A program made the position numbers and the translations under genes. Shown one piece after another: positions 34,166 to 41,659 of a stretch of 41,659 bases of DNA. How positions within the stretch are numbered: the stretch's first letter is position 1; each line of letters starts with the position of its first letter. The DNA is taken from positions 1 to 41,659 of the forward strand of contig JAILIC010000069.1 in NCBI GenBank assembly GCA_024695475.1, in the 5' to 3' direction. Source of the stretch: Treponema sp. (GTDB taxonomy: Bacteria; Spirochaetota; Spirochaetia; Treponematales; Treponemataceae). The notes under the pieces were generated by a model. It ran no database searches and was not told the origin of the DNA. It saw only the letters and a list, made by a program, of their open reading frames with translations.

Positions 34166-35164
34166 TTAGCGGTTTAAATAAACAATTTTATTGCTTTTGA
34201 AAACAAGTCCTGCCGATTGTCCTACGTTATAGGCGGGTTCCTTAGTACTAGAAACAGTCATGACGGCTTGTCCAACATGAATTTCATATTGATAGCCTGT
34301 TCCAAGATAGGTGCGTACTTCAACGGTTCCTTTTATGGAAGAATCATCAGAAAGCTCTATGTCATTTGGTCTGATACAAATCTGTTTGTAGCCTTCTGGA
34401 AGGGTGATGCCTAATTGTGCTGCTTGATCTGCAGTAAAAAAGTTTTTAAAGCCGACAAAGCGTGCTACCATTTCGCTTGCTGGTTTGTTATATATTTCTT
34501 CTGGGGTACTGCACTGGACTATAATACCTTTATCCATGACTGCAACACGGTCAGAAATAGAAAAACACTCTTCCTGATCGTGGGTGACAAATACCATGGT
34601 AATTCCCAGTTGCTGCTGAATGCGTTTAATCGAAGTACGCATTTGTATACGTAGCTGTGCATCAAGATTGCTGAGTGGTTCATCAAGCAATAACAGTTTT
34701 GGTTCTGTCACTAAGGCGCGGGCGAGGGCAACACGTTGTCTCTGTCCCCCTGAAAGTTGTTTTGGAAAACGATTGAGGTATTCGGAAATACCACAGATTT
34801 CTGCCATGTTTTTTACTTTTGAATCAATGGTTGCACTGTCTATCTTTTTCATTTTTAAGCCAAATGCGATGTTATTATAAACACTCATATGCGGAAACAA
34901 TGCATAGCTTTGAAATACCAGACCAAAATCACGCTTATGAACAGGCACATCTGTAATATCCTTTTCTTCTAATGTAAAGGTTCCAGAGTCTGGCTGGATA
35001 AGACCTGCAATAATGCGCAATGTTGTTGTTTTGCCACAACCAGAAGGTCCTAGCAAAGACAAGAGCTCTCCTTTATAAATTTCGAGATTTAAGTTCTTTA
35101 ATATGTAATTTTTTTTGTCATAGGTAAGATTTATGTCAGAAAGTTTTCCAAGAATATCATGCAT
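34166..35164 (-). CDS. potA: ABC transporter ATP-binding protein, PotA-like
   Basis: 332 residues. Walker A GPSGCGKTT (about residue 38), Q-loop LVFQSYALFPHMSV, signature LSGGQRQRVALARAL, Walker B LLLLDEPLSNLD and the switch His in VFVTHDQEE are all canonical. The C-terminal part (ICIRPNDIELSDDS) is a TOBE domain as in PotA/MalK. It powers the adjacent PotB/PotC permease. AAGGAG is seven bases before the ATG; potC ends three bases earlier. Confidence 0.93.
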   Translation of the reverse strand: MHDILGKLSDINLTYDKKNYILKNLNLEIYKGELLSLLGPSGCGKTTTLRIIAGLIQPDSGTFTLEEKDITDVPVHKRDFGLVFQSYALFPHMSVYNNIAFGLKMKKIDSATIDSKVKNMAEICGISEYLNRFPKQLSGGQRQRVALARALVTEPKLLLLDEPLSNLDAQLRIQMRTSIKRIQQQLGITMVFVTHDQEECFSISDRVAVMDKGIIVQCSTPEEIYNKPASEMVARFVGFKNFFTADQAAQLGITLPEGYKQICIRPNDIELSDDSSIKGTVEVRTYLGTGYQYEIHVGQAVMTVSSTKEPAYNVGQSAGLVFKSNKIVYLNR

Positions 35165-35167
35165 GGG

Positions 35168-35950
35168 TTACTCCTTGTTGTTTTTTTTATCATCTGCTTG
35201 ATCGCTTACTACCATAAAAATGAGTGTCAAGAGCATAAGCATGACAGACAATGCACTTACGGTTGGATCGTAATTATATTCAATGTAATTCATCATTGAG
35301 TATGGCAAAGTATTCATACCAGGAGCCTTGAGATACATTGAAACGGGGATATTATTGAAAGAGTTAATAAATGCCAGCATAAATGATGTGAGCATGGCTC
35401 CTTTTAACTCTGGCAGTACTACTTTTATAAAGGCTTGTACAGGGGTACAGCCTAGTGTGCGGGCTGCCTCTGCCAAACTGGGATCTATGTTTTTTAGACT
35501 GGCACAAATGATACGCACGGTATAAGGGAGAACGATTAAAAAATGTCCTGTTACTAGCGCAAGTGCAAGTGGCATTTGGATAAAGACAACCATAAAACGG
35601 AATAAGATATATCCTGTTACAATTCCTGGAATAAGGGAAGGTGAAAGAAATATATTGTAGATCGCGTTTGATACCTTGTTGTTAGTACGGACAATGGCTA
35701 TTGACGAGGTGAGTCCGATAAGGGTACCAATTGCAGCTGAGATGATAGCAAGAATAAAACTTGACTTGAAGCTACCGACCAAAGCTCTTGATTTAAATAC
35801 TTTTGCAAACCATTTGAGACTAAATCCTGACAGGGGCAGTGAAATAGAGTCTGCACTATTGAATGCTGTTAATACTATAAGAAATAACGGACAGAACAAA
35901 AAAACAAAAACTAAAAATGAAATGATAGATACAGTTCTATGTTTATACAT
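35168..35950 (-). CDS. potC: ABC transporter permease, PotC-like
   Basis: 260 residues, six membrane helices beginning SIISFLVFVFLFCPLFLIVL. The coupling-helix EAA motif is SLAEAARTLGCTPVQAFIKV (residues ~172-191). Overlaps the end of potB by eight bases and precedes potA by three, so all three are translationally coupled. The C-terminus is short and lysine-rich. Confidence 0.92.
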   Translation of the reverse strand: MYKHRTVSIISFLVFVFLFCPLFLIVLTAFNSADSISLPLSGFSLKWFAKVFKSRALVGSFKSSFILAIISAAIGTLIGLTSSIAIVRTNNKVSNAIYNIFLSPSLIPGIVTGYILFRFMVVFIQMPLALALVTGHFLIVLPYTVRIICASLKNIDPSLAEAARTLGCTPVQAFIKVVLPELKGAMLTSFMLAFINSFNNIPVSMYLKAPGMNTLPYSMMNYIEYNYDPTVSALSVMLMLLTLIFMVVSDQADDKKNNKE

Positions 35951-36785
35951 GGGATTCTCTCCTGTCTAGCTTTGAAGAGATTGTTGTAAAGATTTTCATA
36001 ATGCCTAAGCTAACGATTATCATGATAAATGAAATGACTGCTGCACTGTTCCAATCAGACAATACACTGCTTTGTTGATAGAGCAAGGTTGCAAGCATCA
36101 TGTTTTTGTTGCCACCAAGGAGTGTAGGTGTGGTATAGGCACTTATGGTACCGGCAAATACCAGTACACTGCCTGTAATGACACCTGGAATTGCCAAAGG
36201 AATAATTATTTTTATAAAAACTTGCAATACATTTGCTCCAAGAGTGTGGGCGGCTTCTTCAAGATCAACGCCGATTTGTTCCATGACTGAAGTTAATGAA
36301 GAAATCATTACTGGTAAAAATAGATAGACGGAACCGACTACGATGGCTCCCTCGGTATATAGCATCTGCACTGGTTGAGAAATGATGTGGCTTTTGACGA
36401 GTAGATCATTAAGCAGACCGTTTTTACCAAGTATGCTGATCCATGCAAATCCGCGGACAACTGCATTGGTAAGTAAAGGAAATAATATAAGGGAGTTGAG
36501 AATTCGCTTTTTGTTTCCTGTTAAGCGGCTCATGTAGTATGATGTTGGAATACCTAAGATCATACAGATACAGGTGGTGAGTACACTCAGTTTTATTGAT
36601 CTAAAAAATATGGTCCGGTTAAAGGAATCTGCAAAAAAGTTTTGATACTGTGAACAAGAAAAGCCCTCTGGAAAGAATGTCGGAATAATATTCTGCAGCA
36701 GGGGTATAAATAGAAACAGAATGACAATAGATAAAGGAAGAAGCAAAGCAGTGCCAGTAAGATACTTTATAGTTTTCTGCTTCAA
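35943..36785 (-). CDS. potB: ABC transporter permease, PotB-like
   Basis: 280 residues from a TTG start at 36785. GGAGGT lies six bases before it and the product then opens MKQKTIKYLTGTALLLPL; an ATG ten codons upstream would bury that binding site. Six helices; EAA motif LEEAAHTLGANVLQVFIKI. First gene of the operon potB-potC-potA-potD-amidohydrolase, transcribed from 36854-36882. Confidence 0.9.
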   Translation of the reverse strand: MKQKTIKYLTGTALLLPLSIVILFLFIPLLQNIIPTFFPEGFSCSQYQNFFADSFNRTIFFRSIKLSVLTTCICMILGIPTSYYMSRLTGNKKRILNSLILFPLLTNAVVRGFAWISILGKNGLLNDLLVKSHIISQPVQMLYTEGAIVVGSVYLFLPVMISSLTSVMEQIGVDLEEAAHTLGANVLQVFIKIIIPLAIPGVITGSVLVFAGTISAYTTPTLLGGNKNMMLATLLYQQSSVLSDWNSAAVISFIMIIVSLGIMKIFTTISSKLDRRESHV

Positions 36786-36853
36786 AATCGAACCTCCATT
36801 TGTGTATAAGGACACCGTAAAAGGTATATAACGAATAGAACTAGAATATGAAG

Positions 36854-36882
36854 AATATAAGTGTTCTTTTTATTTTTATCAA
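36854..36882 (-). promoter_or_regulatory. Promoter of the pot operon
   Basis: On the minus strand TTGATA (36882-36877), 17 bases, TATATT (36859-36854). The leader is about 60 bases and ends with GGAGGT. No riboswitch was recognised. Confidence 0.7.
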
Positions 36883-36960
36883 GTATTAATACGCATTTTT
36901 TTAGAAAAATATGCACTAAAATGAAAATATATACAGTATGAATGAAATCTTTTTGTATGT

Positions 36961-36975
36961 ATATGCAAAGCATAT
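36961..36975. promoter_or_regulatory. Inverted repeat in the divergent pot/glycerate kinase region
   Basis: ATATGC, AAA, GCATAT: a perfect 6-base inverted repeat with three central bases, about 50 bases upstream of the predicted glycerate-kinase start and about 80 upstream of the pot promoter. It may bind a dimeric regulator; AT-rich chance is the alternative. TATAAT at 37011-37016 is the likely -10 for the kinase gene, with a poor -35. Confidence 0.3.
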
Positions 36976-37033
36976 CTAAAATATTCCTGTTAAATTGTGT
37001 TGGAAACGGCTATAATCCAATAAGGAGTTAGGT

Positions 37034-38180
37034 GTGAAATTATTGTTTGTATCCGATTCATTTAAAGGTACTATAACCAGTGAAGAGTCTGCTGCTATGC
37101 TTGCCAAAGCTGCAACTGAAGTATTTGGACCTGTCGAGTGTAAAGGTATTCCTGTTGCAGATGGTGGCGAAGGTACTACTGATGCGGTTATAAAAGCCTG
37201 TAACGGTACAAAAATAGTTACTGAAGTTCATGATCCACTCATGAATCAGATTACAACCTACTATGGAAAATTAAGTGAAAACAGTGCTGTCATGGAAATG
37301 GCTTGTGCTTCAGGATTGCCTTTGGTTCCTGATCATTTACGTAATCCTCTTAATACGACTACCTATGGTACTGGTGAATTAATAGCACATGCCCTTGCAG
37401 AAGGTTTTACTAATATCAGTATTGCTATCGGGGGCTCTGCAACCAATGATGGAGGTATGGGTTGTATCCGTGCTTTGGGTGGACGCTTTGTTGATAAGCA
37501 TGGTAATGAGTTGGAAGGTAGAGGTTGTGATCTTGAAAGAGTTTATGATATTGATGTGTCACATCTGAACCCTTTATTAAAAAATGCTCACGTAACTGTT
37601 ATGTGTGATGTTACCAATCCGTTATGCGGTACCAATGGAGCTACCTATACCTTTGGAAAGCAAAAAGGAGGTACACCTGATATTCTTGAACGACTGGAAG
37701 CAGGTATGCAGAATTATCGTGATGTCATTATAAAAACCTTTGGCATTAATCCTGATGCGATTGCAGGTTCTGGTGCGGCAGGTGGTTTGGGGGGCTGCCC
37801 TCATGGTCTTTTTGCATGGCACACTCAAATCTGGTATTGAGACTGTTTTAGATTTGACACAGTTTGATCACTATCTTGAAGGTGTTGATCTTGTAATTAC
37901 TGGTGAAGGTCGTACTGACTGGCAGTCTTGTTTTGGAAAAGTAGTGCAAGGTGTAGGCGACCGCTGTAAAAAATATGGTATTCCAGCCGTTGCCTTAGTC
38001 GGTTCAATGGGTAAAGATGCTGATAAAATATTTGAACACGGCATTGTATCTATGATGCCGACTGTAAGTGATACTATTACATTACAGGAAGCTTTAGCTT
38101 GTGCAAAAGAGTCGTATTATGAAGCTGCATTACGACTATTTCGTTTTATAAAGGTAGGTATGCAGATATCTGTGAATTAG
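37034..38180 (+). pseudogene. glxK: Glycerate kinase (GlxK/GarK family), frameshifted in a G6 run
   Basis: GTG start with AAGGAG six bases before it. The protein would phosphorylate glycerate with ATP in the cytoplasm. Seen: DSFKGTITSEESAAMLAKAA, VADGGEGTTDAV, GTGELIAHAL, IAIGGSATNDGGMGC and, after the break, VDLVITGEGRTDWQSCFGK and VALVGSMG, all typical of the type I family. The frame is broken at 37789-37794: six G's give GLGGCPHG and a stop at 37840, whereas five G's give GLGAALMVFLHG and the frame continues to 38180 for about 381 residues, the family length. Everything else is intact, so the change is either a sequencing or assembly error, a phase-variable tract or a fresh mutation. It is divergent from the pot operon. 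Confidence 0.88.
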
Positions 38181-38188
38181 TTGGAGTT

Positions 38189-38219
38189 GTACCACTGGCG
38201 TTGCTGGGCCAGCGGGTAC
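38189..38219. other. Hairpin between glycerate kinase and the SPFH gene
   Basis: GTACC (38189-38193) with GGTAC (38215-38219) and CTGGC (38195-38199) with GCCAG (38208-38212), one small internal loop. It lies between convergent genes but no U-run follows directly, so a role as terminator is uncertain. Confidence 0.4.
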
Positions 38220-38227
38220 ATCATAAC

Positions 38228-39148
38228 TTAGTGTTTTTTTGCTATTTCAGAAACAGAAGCGACTACACCTGCCAGATTTTGGAAGTCTGCCGGTACAATC
38301 AGCTTTGTAGCCTGTCCATCAGCGGCTTTTTCAAGAGCTTCGAGGCTGCGGAGTTTTATGACGCTTTCGTCAGCACCAGCTTCCTTTATCATTTTGAGAC
38401 CGTCTGCAGTTGCCTGCTGTATATTACGAATGGCGGTAGCTTCACCTTCTGCCTTACGGATTTTAGCTTCTTTTTCAGCTTCTGCCTGTAAGATTGCTGC
38501 CTGTTTATCAGCTTCGGCTTCGAGAATTTTAGCCTGCTTTTTACCTTCGGCAACCAAAATCTCACTTTGTTTTTGACCTTCAGCAACAAGAATCTTTTCG
38601 CGACGCTCGCGTTCTGCTCGCATCTGTTTTTCCATTGCTTCGCGGATCGCTTCTGGTGGCATAATATTCTTTACTTCAACACGTGTCACTTTGATGCCCC
38701 AAGGATCTGTTGCCTCGTCAAGTATGGCACGCATCTTTGTGTTTATGACATCACGACTGGTAAGGGTAGCATCGAGTTCCAGCTCACCAATGATGTTACG
38801 CAATGTTGTTGCAGTAAGCGTCTCGATTGCTGTCATTGGGTTTTCTACACCGTAGGTGTACATTTTTGGATCTGTTATTTGCATGTAGACAACGGTATCA
38901 ATTTCCATGGTAACATTATCTTTTGTAATAACTGGCTGAGGTGGAAAGTCCAAGACTTTTTCTTTAAGGGATACATGGTTTGCAACACGATCAATGAAAG
39001 GTACTTTTACGTGTAATCCTGTTTGCCATGTTGCGGCATAGGTTCCTAATCGTTCAATAATACATGCATGTGACTGCGGTACGATGCGGATGTTCGTGAT
39101 TATCAAAAGCATCACGACCAATACTAGAGCTCCTATAAGTAATTCCAT
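38228..39148 (-). CDS. qmcA: SPFH-domain membrane protein (QmcA/stomatin-like)
   Basis: 306 residues. One N-terminal membrane helix (LLIGALVLVVMLLIITNI), then the SPFH/PHB domain (SHACIIERLGTYAATWQTGLH, KVLDFPPQPVITKDNVTMEI, TTLRNIIGELELDATLTSRD) and a long coiled coil from about residue 170 to 245 built of AEG/AEA repeats (VAEGQKQSEILVAEGKKQAK). Such proteins form ring-like assemblies on the membrane and control proteases or membrane microdomains. The upstream NfeD gene is the usual partner. Strong AAGGAGG lies eight bases before the ATG. A 24-base perfect palindrome sits between the two genes. Confidence 0.92.
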   Translation of the reverse strand: MELLIGALVLVVMLLIITNIRIVPQSHACIIERLGTYAATWQTGLHVKVPFIDRVANHVSLKEKVLDFPPQPVITKDNVTMEIDTVVYMQITDPKMYTYGVENPMTAIETLTATTLRNIIGELELDATLTSRDVINTKMRAILDEATDPWGIKVTRVEVKNIMPPEAIREAMEKQMRAERERREKILVAEGQKQSEILVAEGKKQAKILEAEADKQAAILQAEAEKEAKIRKAEGEATAIRNIQQATADGLKMIKEAGADESVIKLRSLEALEKAADGQATKLIVPADFQNLAGVVASVSEIAKKH

Positions 39149-39186
39149 ATGAAAGCCTCCTTTTTTTATATATTGTTATTATAGTT

Positions 39187-39210
39187 ATTGACAGTGCATG
39201 CACTGTCAAT
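39187..39210. promoter_or_regulatory. 24-base perfect palindrome between nfeD and the SPFH gene
   Basis: The half-site ATTGACAGTGCA is exactly mirrored over 39187-39210. It begins two bases after the nfeD stop (39213) and lies 38 bases before the SPFH ATG. As RNA it forms a 10-base stem with a four-base loop but no U-tract follows. TTGACA in each arm could serve as -35; the nearest -10 (TATATA, 39183-39178 on the minus strand) is 20 bases away, too far for a standard promoter. Confidence 0.6.
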
Positions 39211-39212
39211 GG

Positions 39213-39665
39213 TTATGCCTTTTTTACTATGGCAGTTACGCCTTGAATATCTGTTACTGTACATTCTGTGCCGACTGCAATTTCTGAACCATCTACACTG
39301 GTAGCTGTCCAGACTATACCATTTACTTTTATGGCACCTTTTTTAAGTGAGGTTATAGATTCTGTTACCACAACTTTTTTACCTATAAGAGCATCACTGT
39401 TTAGTGCTGGTCTTTTTAAGTTAAAGTGATGGAGTGCAACAGGACGCGTGTAAAACAGCAGTGAGCAGGAAATGAGCAAAAAGAGTAAGACTTGCCAGCT
39501 CAATGGAATCGGGAGCAGTGAAATAAAGATGAGTGCAAAAGCCCCACAGGCAAACCAAATTGTTGTCAGGGCAAGCGTCAGTGCTTCTATCACGATAAAG
39601 AAAATAAATAATCCAAACCACAGCCACGGCAAGTGATTTAAAATATATAGTGGTATACTACTCAT
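39213..39665 (-). CDS. nfeD: NfeD-family membrane protein (short form)
   Basis: 150 residues from ATG 39665; a TTG at 39683 lies upstream of the promoter -10 and is rejected. Three or four membrane helices (LPWLWFGLFIFFIVIEALTLAL, ACGAFALIFISLLPIPL, WQVLLFLLISCSLLFYT) and a C-terminal OB-fold of about 60 residues (ALIGKKVVVTESITSLKKGA, IVWTATSVDGSEIAVGTE). This is the short NfeD form that pairs with stomatin/QmcA-type SPFH proteins, encoded directly downstream. The extended -10 TGGTATACT ends six bases before the ATG. Confidence 0.9.
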   Translation of the reverse strand: MSSIPLYILNHLPWLWFGLFIFFIVIEALTLALTTIWFACGAFALIFISLLPIPLSWQVLLFLLISCSLLFYTRPVALHHFNLKRPALNSDALIGKKVVVTESITSLKKGAIKVNGIVWTATSVDGSEIAVGTECTVTDIQGVTAIVKKA

Positions 39666-39671
39666 ACGTGC

Positions 39672-39680
39672 AGTATACCA
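39672..39680 (-). promoter_or_regulatory. Extended -10 promoter of nfeD
   Basis: TGGTATACT on the minus strand (39680-39672) preceded by TTG; no clear -35. The -10 box ends six bases before the ATG at 39665, predicting a leaderless mRNA. Confidence 0.5.
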
Positions 39681-39714
39681 CAAAGCAGATAAAAATGCAC
39701 GATTCGTCCTTTAT

Positions 39715-39743
39715 TTGACAAAAGGCTGCTTTGATTTTAAAAT
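39715..39743 (+). promoter_or_regulatory. Promoter of the lipoprotein gene
   Basis: Perfect TTGACA (39715-39720), 17 bases, TAAAAT (39738-39743). The leader of about 27 bases contains AGAGGA (39755-39760), unusually far (16 bases) from the ATG. Confidence 0.65.
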
Positions 39744-39776
39744 AATTACAGCAAAGAGGAATAAAATATATTATAA

Positions 39777-40538
39777 ATGAAACTAAAACTAAAAATTACT
39801 TGTGCGATTATGCTGTGCTGTCTTCTGACATGCCTTTTTTCGTGTTCGAATCTGCTAGAAGAGTCTGATGAGGGATCCACACTTACCCTGTGTTTTAATG
39901 GTGCCGGTTTAAATGGGGGAGTAAGAAATGTTGTTGCAAATGATGATGATCCTGATGCAACTTGGTTAATCGTTGCACTTTCTGGAGATTACACTGCTAC
40001 CAAAACGGTTAATCTGTCAGATATACCTGATACGTATCAAATGGTTTTTGATGATATATCCGTTGGTGCCAGTATTGTTATACAGGCAAATGTCTATAGC
40101 AATCCTAGTACTGGTACATCAGACTTTTACCATTTATATACAGGAAGTTCATCCTTAGATGTCGTGGCAGGACAGAATACCGTAAATTTGGCAATGACAA
40201 ACGTTTCTTCAGCTGGTACACTTCGCTCAAGTCTTTCAGCATCAGCTGATAATACTGCTATTGGTAGTGTTGTTTTTATCCAGCTTTATGATAAAAAATA
40301 TATAATAGAGTGTGATGGGAAAATTGTTTCCGAGGGAATATGGCAAGGAAATTTGTCAGAACCTGGAACTCTCTATTTTACAGAATATGTATATAAAAGT
40401 AATTCTCTATCTTTTGATACGGTGATACTGACTGACTATCCGCACACGGTAGCAGTTGACTATTCCTGTGAGGCTGATGGATCTCTACCAAATTTCAGTT
40501 TTACCAGTGCAAATGGTGTCACCTTTACTGTACCTTAG
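39777..40538 (+). CDS. Putative lipoprotein of unknown function
   Basis: 253 residues. Signal peptide MKLKLKITCAIMLCCLLTCLF with lipobox LFSC (cysteine about residue 23) and a following acidic SNLLEESDEG linker, as in many treponemal lipoproteins. The rest is beta-rich with repeated Ser/Thr/Val stretches (TWLIVALSGDYTATKTVNLS, LDVVAGQNTVNLAMTNVS, GTLRSSLSAS), suggesting immunoglobulin-like or carbohydrate-binding-type sandwich domains; I do not recognise a family. It stands between two divergently or separately promoted genes and probably sits on the periplasmic or outer surface. Confidence 0.75.
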   Translation: MKLKLKITCAIMLCCLLTCLFSCSNLLEESDEGSTLTLCFNGAGLNGGVRNVVANDDDPDATWLIVALSGDYTATKTVNLSDIPDTYQMVFDDISVGASIVIQANVYSNPSTGTSDFYHLYTGSSSLDVVAGQNTVNLAMTNVSSAGTLRSSLSASADNTAIGSVVFIQLYDKKYIIECDGKIVSEGIWQGNLSEPGTLYFTEYVYKSNSLSFDTVILTDYPHTVAVDYSCEADGSLPNFSFTSANGVTFTVP

Positions 40539-40584
40539 TATATTTGTATCAGCCAGGCATAAAATGGTATCTGTTAGTGTTTTG

Positions 40585-40593
40585 TGCTATACT
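40585..40593 (+). promoter_or_regulatory. Extended -10 promoter of the response-regulator gene
   Basis: TTTGTGCTATACT at 40581-40593 has TG one base before TATACT, the same TGTGCTATACT sequence as at 3500-3510. The ATG is ten bases after the box. No good -35 is visible. Confidence 0.5.
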
Positions 40594-40602
40594 TGCAGGT
40601 AA

Positions 40603-41659
40603 ATGGATACATTATTTTCCTGTGTAATTGCTGATGACGAACCAGCAATTGTGTCAAATCTCAAATGTGCCTCATTTTGGAAAACGTTAGGCATTTCTAT
40701 TATTGCAGAGTGTAGTAATGGTGAGCTTGCGTATCAAGCAATACAAAATTTAAAGCCTGATTTTGCCGTAATTGATATCCGTATGCCCTTATTGACAGGA
40801 CTTGAAGTTTTAAGAAAGTGTCGTGAAAATGGATCGTCCACACAGATACTCATTATATCGGGATTTGATGATTTTTCGTATGCTAAGCAAGCTCTCAAAT
40901 ATGGAGCTAAAGCATATGTGCTTAAGCCGATTGATTTTACGGAACTGGCTGAAGAATTACAGCATTTGATACTTACGTTGGAACATGAGCGCAAGGTTAT
41001 TAACCAGTCTTTTTCGGCAACGACTTTTTTTACAGATTTAATCGAGGGGCGTATTATTGATTCTTCCATAATACGGCGCATGTTACCATCTTTAGAGACA
41101 GAGCTTACCGATACTGCGTGCTATACTGTTATTTTTTCTTTTGCTGCGGAACTATCTAACGAGCAATATAAGCAGGTTATACCATTGCTGGATAGTGGCC
41201 TTACGCACATACGCCATAGATTCTGGTTTAAGAATGCAAAATCGCTCGTTGGTATTTTAAATGTAAGTGATAAAACTCCGTTTGAAGTCGTACACGCTCT
41301 TTTAGATAGTTTTGACAGCAAGGGGTATAACTCTGTTATTGCAGGTATTGGTGATGTAGTACCAGGATTGTATCAAAGTACCTATTCCTACGGTACTGCA
41401 CAGACTGCACTAACGTATCGTATTTATAACAGCAAGGAACGAGTGTTTTCTTCGTTGCATATCTGTACGGATGCTCCTCCTTCAAATGAAAATCCGTTGC
41501 ATAAAGTGGACATGATAAAAGCTCTTATGACGCTTAATAAGGAAACAGTTTCGATTTGTATACGTGTTTTTTTAGATGCAGTTTTATATGTTCCTACGCC
41601 CAGTCCAACCTATCTATATTCGCTTTCTAATGCGTTTATTGCAAATACCAGTGCAGGAG
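40603..41659 (+). CDS. YesN-like response regulator (receiver plus unknown middle domain), 3'-truncated
   Basis: The frame is open from ATG 40603 to the window edge (352 codons), so the C-terminus is missing. Residues 1-125 are a complete receiver: acidic DDEPAI (residues 12-17), phospho-acceptor D in FAVIDIRMPLLTG (about residue 60), S in IIISGFDDFSYAKQAL and K in VLKPIDF. The spacing FDDFSYAKQALKYGAKAYVLKP is typical of the YesN/AraC two-component regulators, whose DNA-binding AraC domain would follow beyond the window. The middle 200 residues are not clearly related to a named domain. The partner kinase, usually a YesM-type sensor in this family, is not in the window. Confidence 0.88.
   Translation, partial: MDTLFSCVIADDEPAIVSNLKCASFWKTLGISIIAECSNGELAYQAIQNLKPDFAVIDIRMPLLTGLEVLRKCRENGSSTQILIISGFDDFSYAKQALKYGAKAYVLKPIDFTELAEELQHLILTLEHERKVINQSFSATTFFTDLIEGRIIDSSIIRRMLPSLETELTDTACYTVIFSFAAELSNEQYKQVIPLLDSGLTHIRHRFWFKNAKSLVGILNVSDKTPFEVVHALLDSFDSKGYNSVIAGIGDVVPGLYQSTYSYGTAQTALTYRIYNSKERVFSSLHICTDAPPSNENPLHKVDMIKALMTLNKETVSICIRVFLDAVLYVPTPSPTYLYSLSNAFIANTSAG

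Noticed and set aside
36786-37033. Riboswitch in the pot/glycerate kinase intergenic region
   Set aside because: The region is AT-rich with one short inverted repeat and no recognisable aptamer core.
1-41659. CRISPR array, prophage, insertion sequence or defence island
   Set aside because: No regularly spaced direct repeats, transposase, integrase, capsid or restriction genes were seen; repeats in the window are protein-coding (ankyrin, TPR) or single palindromes.

Overview
The window looks like a chromosomal segment of a low-GC spirochaete, most likely a host-associated Treponema. Evidence is the paired FlgF/FlgG rod genes followed by a muramidase-less FlgJ, the order murG-cvpA-holB-like-atoS/atoC-like, a spirochaete-style short (d)CMP kinase, an Fe-S-less MutY, a pot transporter operon, several ankyrin/TPR proteins and a Treponema-style lipoprotein. 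The genus call is inference from protein style and remembered gene order; no search was run. I saw no phage, insertion sequence or CRISPR array, and no gene-free stretch longer than 300 bases.

Layout. 1-3443: the end of a surface-glycan locus (truncated DegT-type sugar aminotransferase, glycosyltransferase) and a decayed AAA-ATPase/PD-(D/E)XK gene. 3501-8355: an envelope cassette of two FtsX/LolCE-type permeases, a LolA-like periplasmic protein and an outer-membrane barrel protein, with no ATPase gene beside it. 8499-10583 (-): a chemoreceptor. 10772-10844: tRNA-Phe. 10951-17441: an ankyrin protein, then murG, cvpA, a delta'-like clamp-loader subunit, a cytoplasmic histidine kinase and an NtrC-type regulator. 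17554-18849 (-): glgC of plant/cyanobacterial style. 19029-25084: flgF, flgG, flgJ, murC, yicC, cmk, mutY. 25186-31733 (-): leuDC, rlmN, two repeat/helical proteins, rsmD and a secreted ankyrin protein. 31780-36785 (-): potBCAD plus an amidohydrolase of the MTA/SAH deaminase type. 37034-38180: a frameshifted glycerate kinase. 38228-39665 (-): nfeD and a QmcA-like SPFH protein. 39777-41659: a lipoprotein and the start of a YesN-like response regulator.

Regulation. Many promoters fit the vegetative pattern TTGACA-17-TATAAT. In several single genes or operon heads the -10 box ends only 5-11 bases before the ATG and there is no ribosome binding site, which predicts leaderless or near-leaderless mRNAs; genes inside operons mostly have AGGAG-type sites. 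flgF has a sigma-28-type promoter. Convergent gene pairs are separated by bidirectional hairpin terminators. Two genes are broken: the AAA/PD-(D/E)XK gene by a stop plus a frameshift, and the glycerate kinase by one extra G in a six-G run.

The least explained items are the ATPase-less Lol-like cassette with a palindrome over its promoter, the recurring leaderless promoter layout, the 24-base perfect palindrome between nfeD and the SPFH gene, a tRNA-Phe with C at position 55, and the transporter-amidohydrolase operon. None of these is proven to be a new system.
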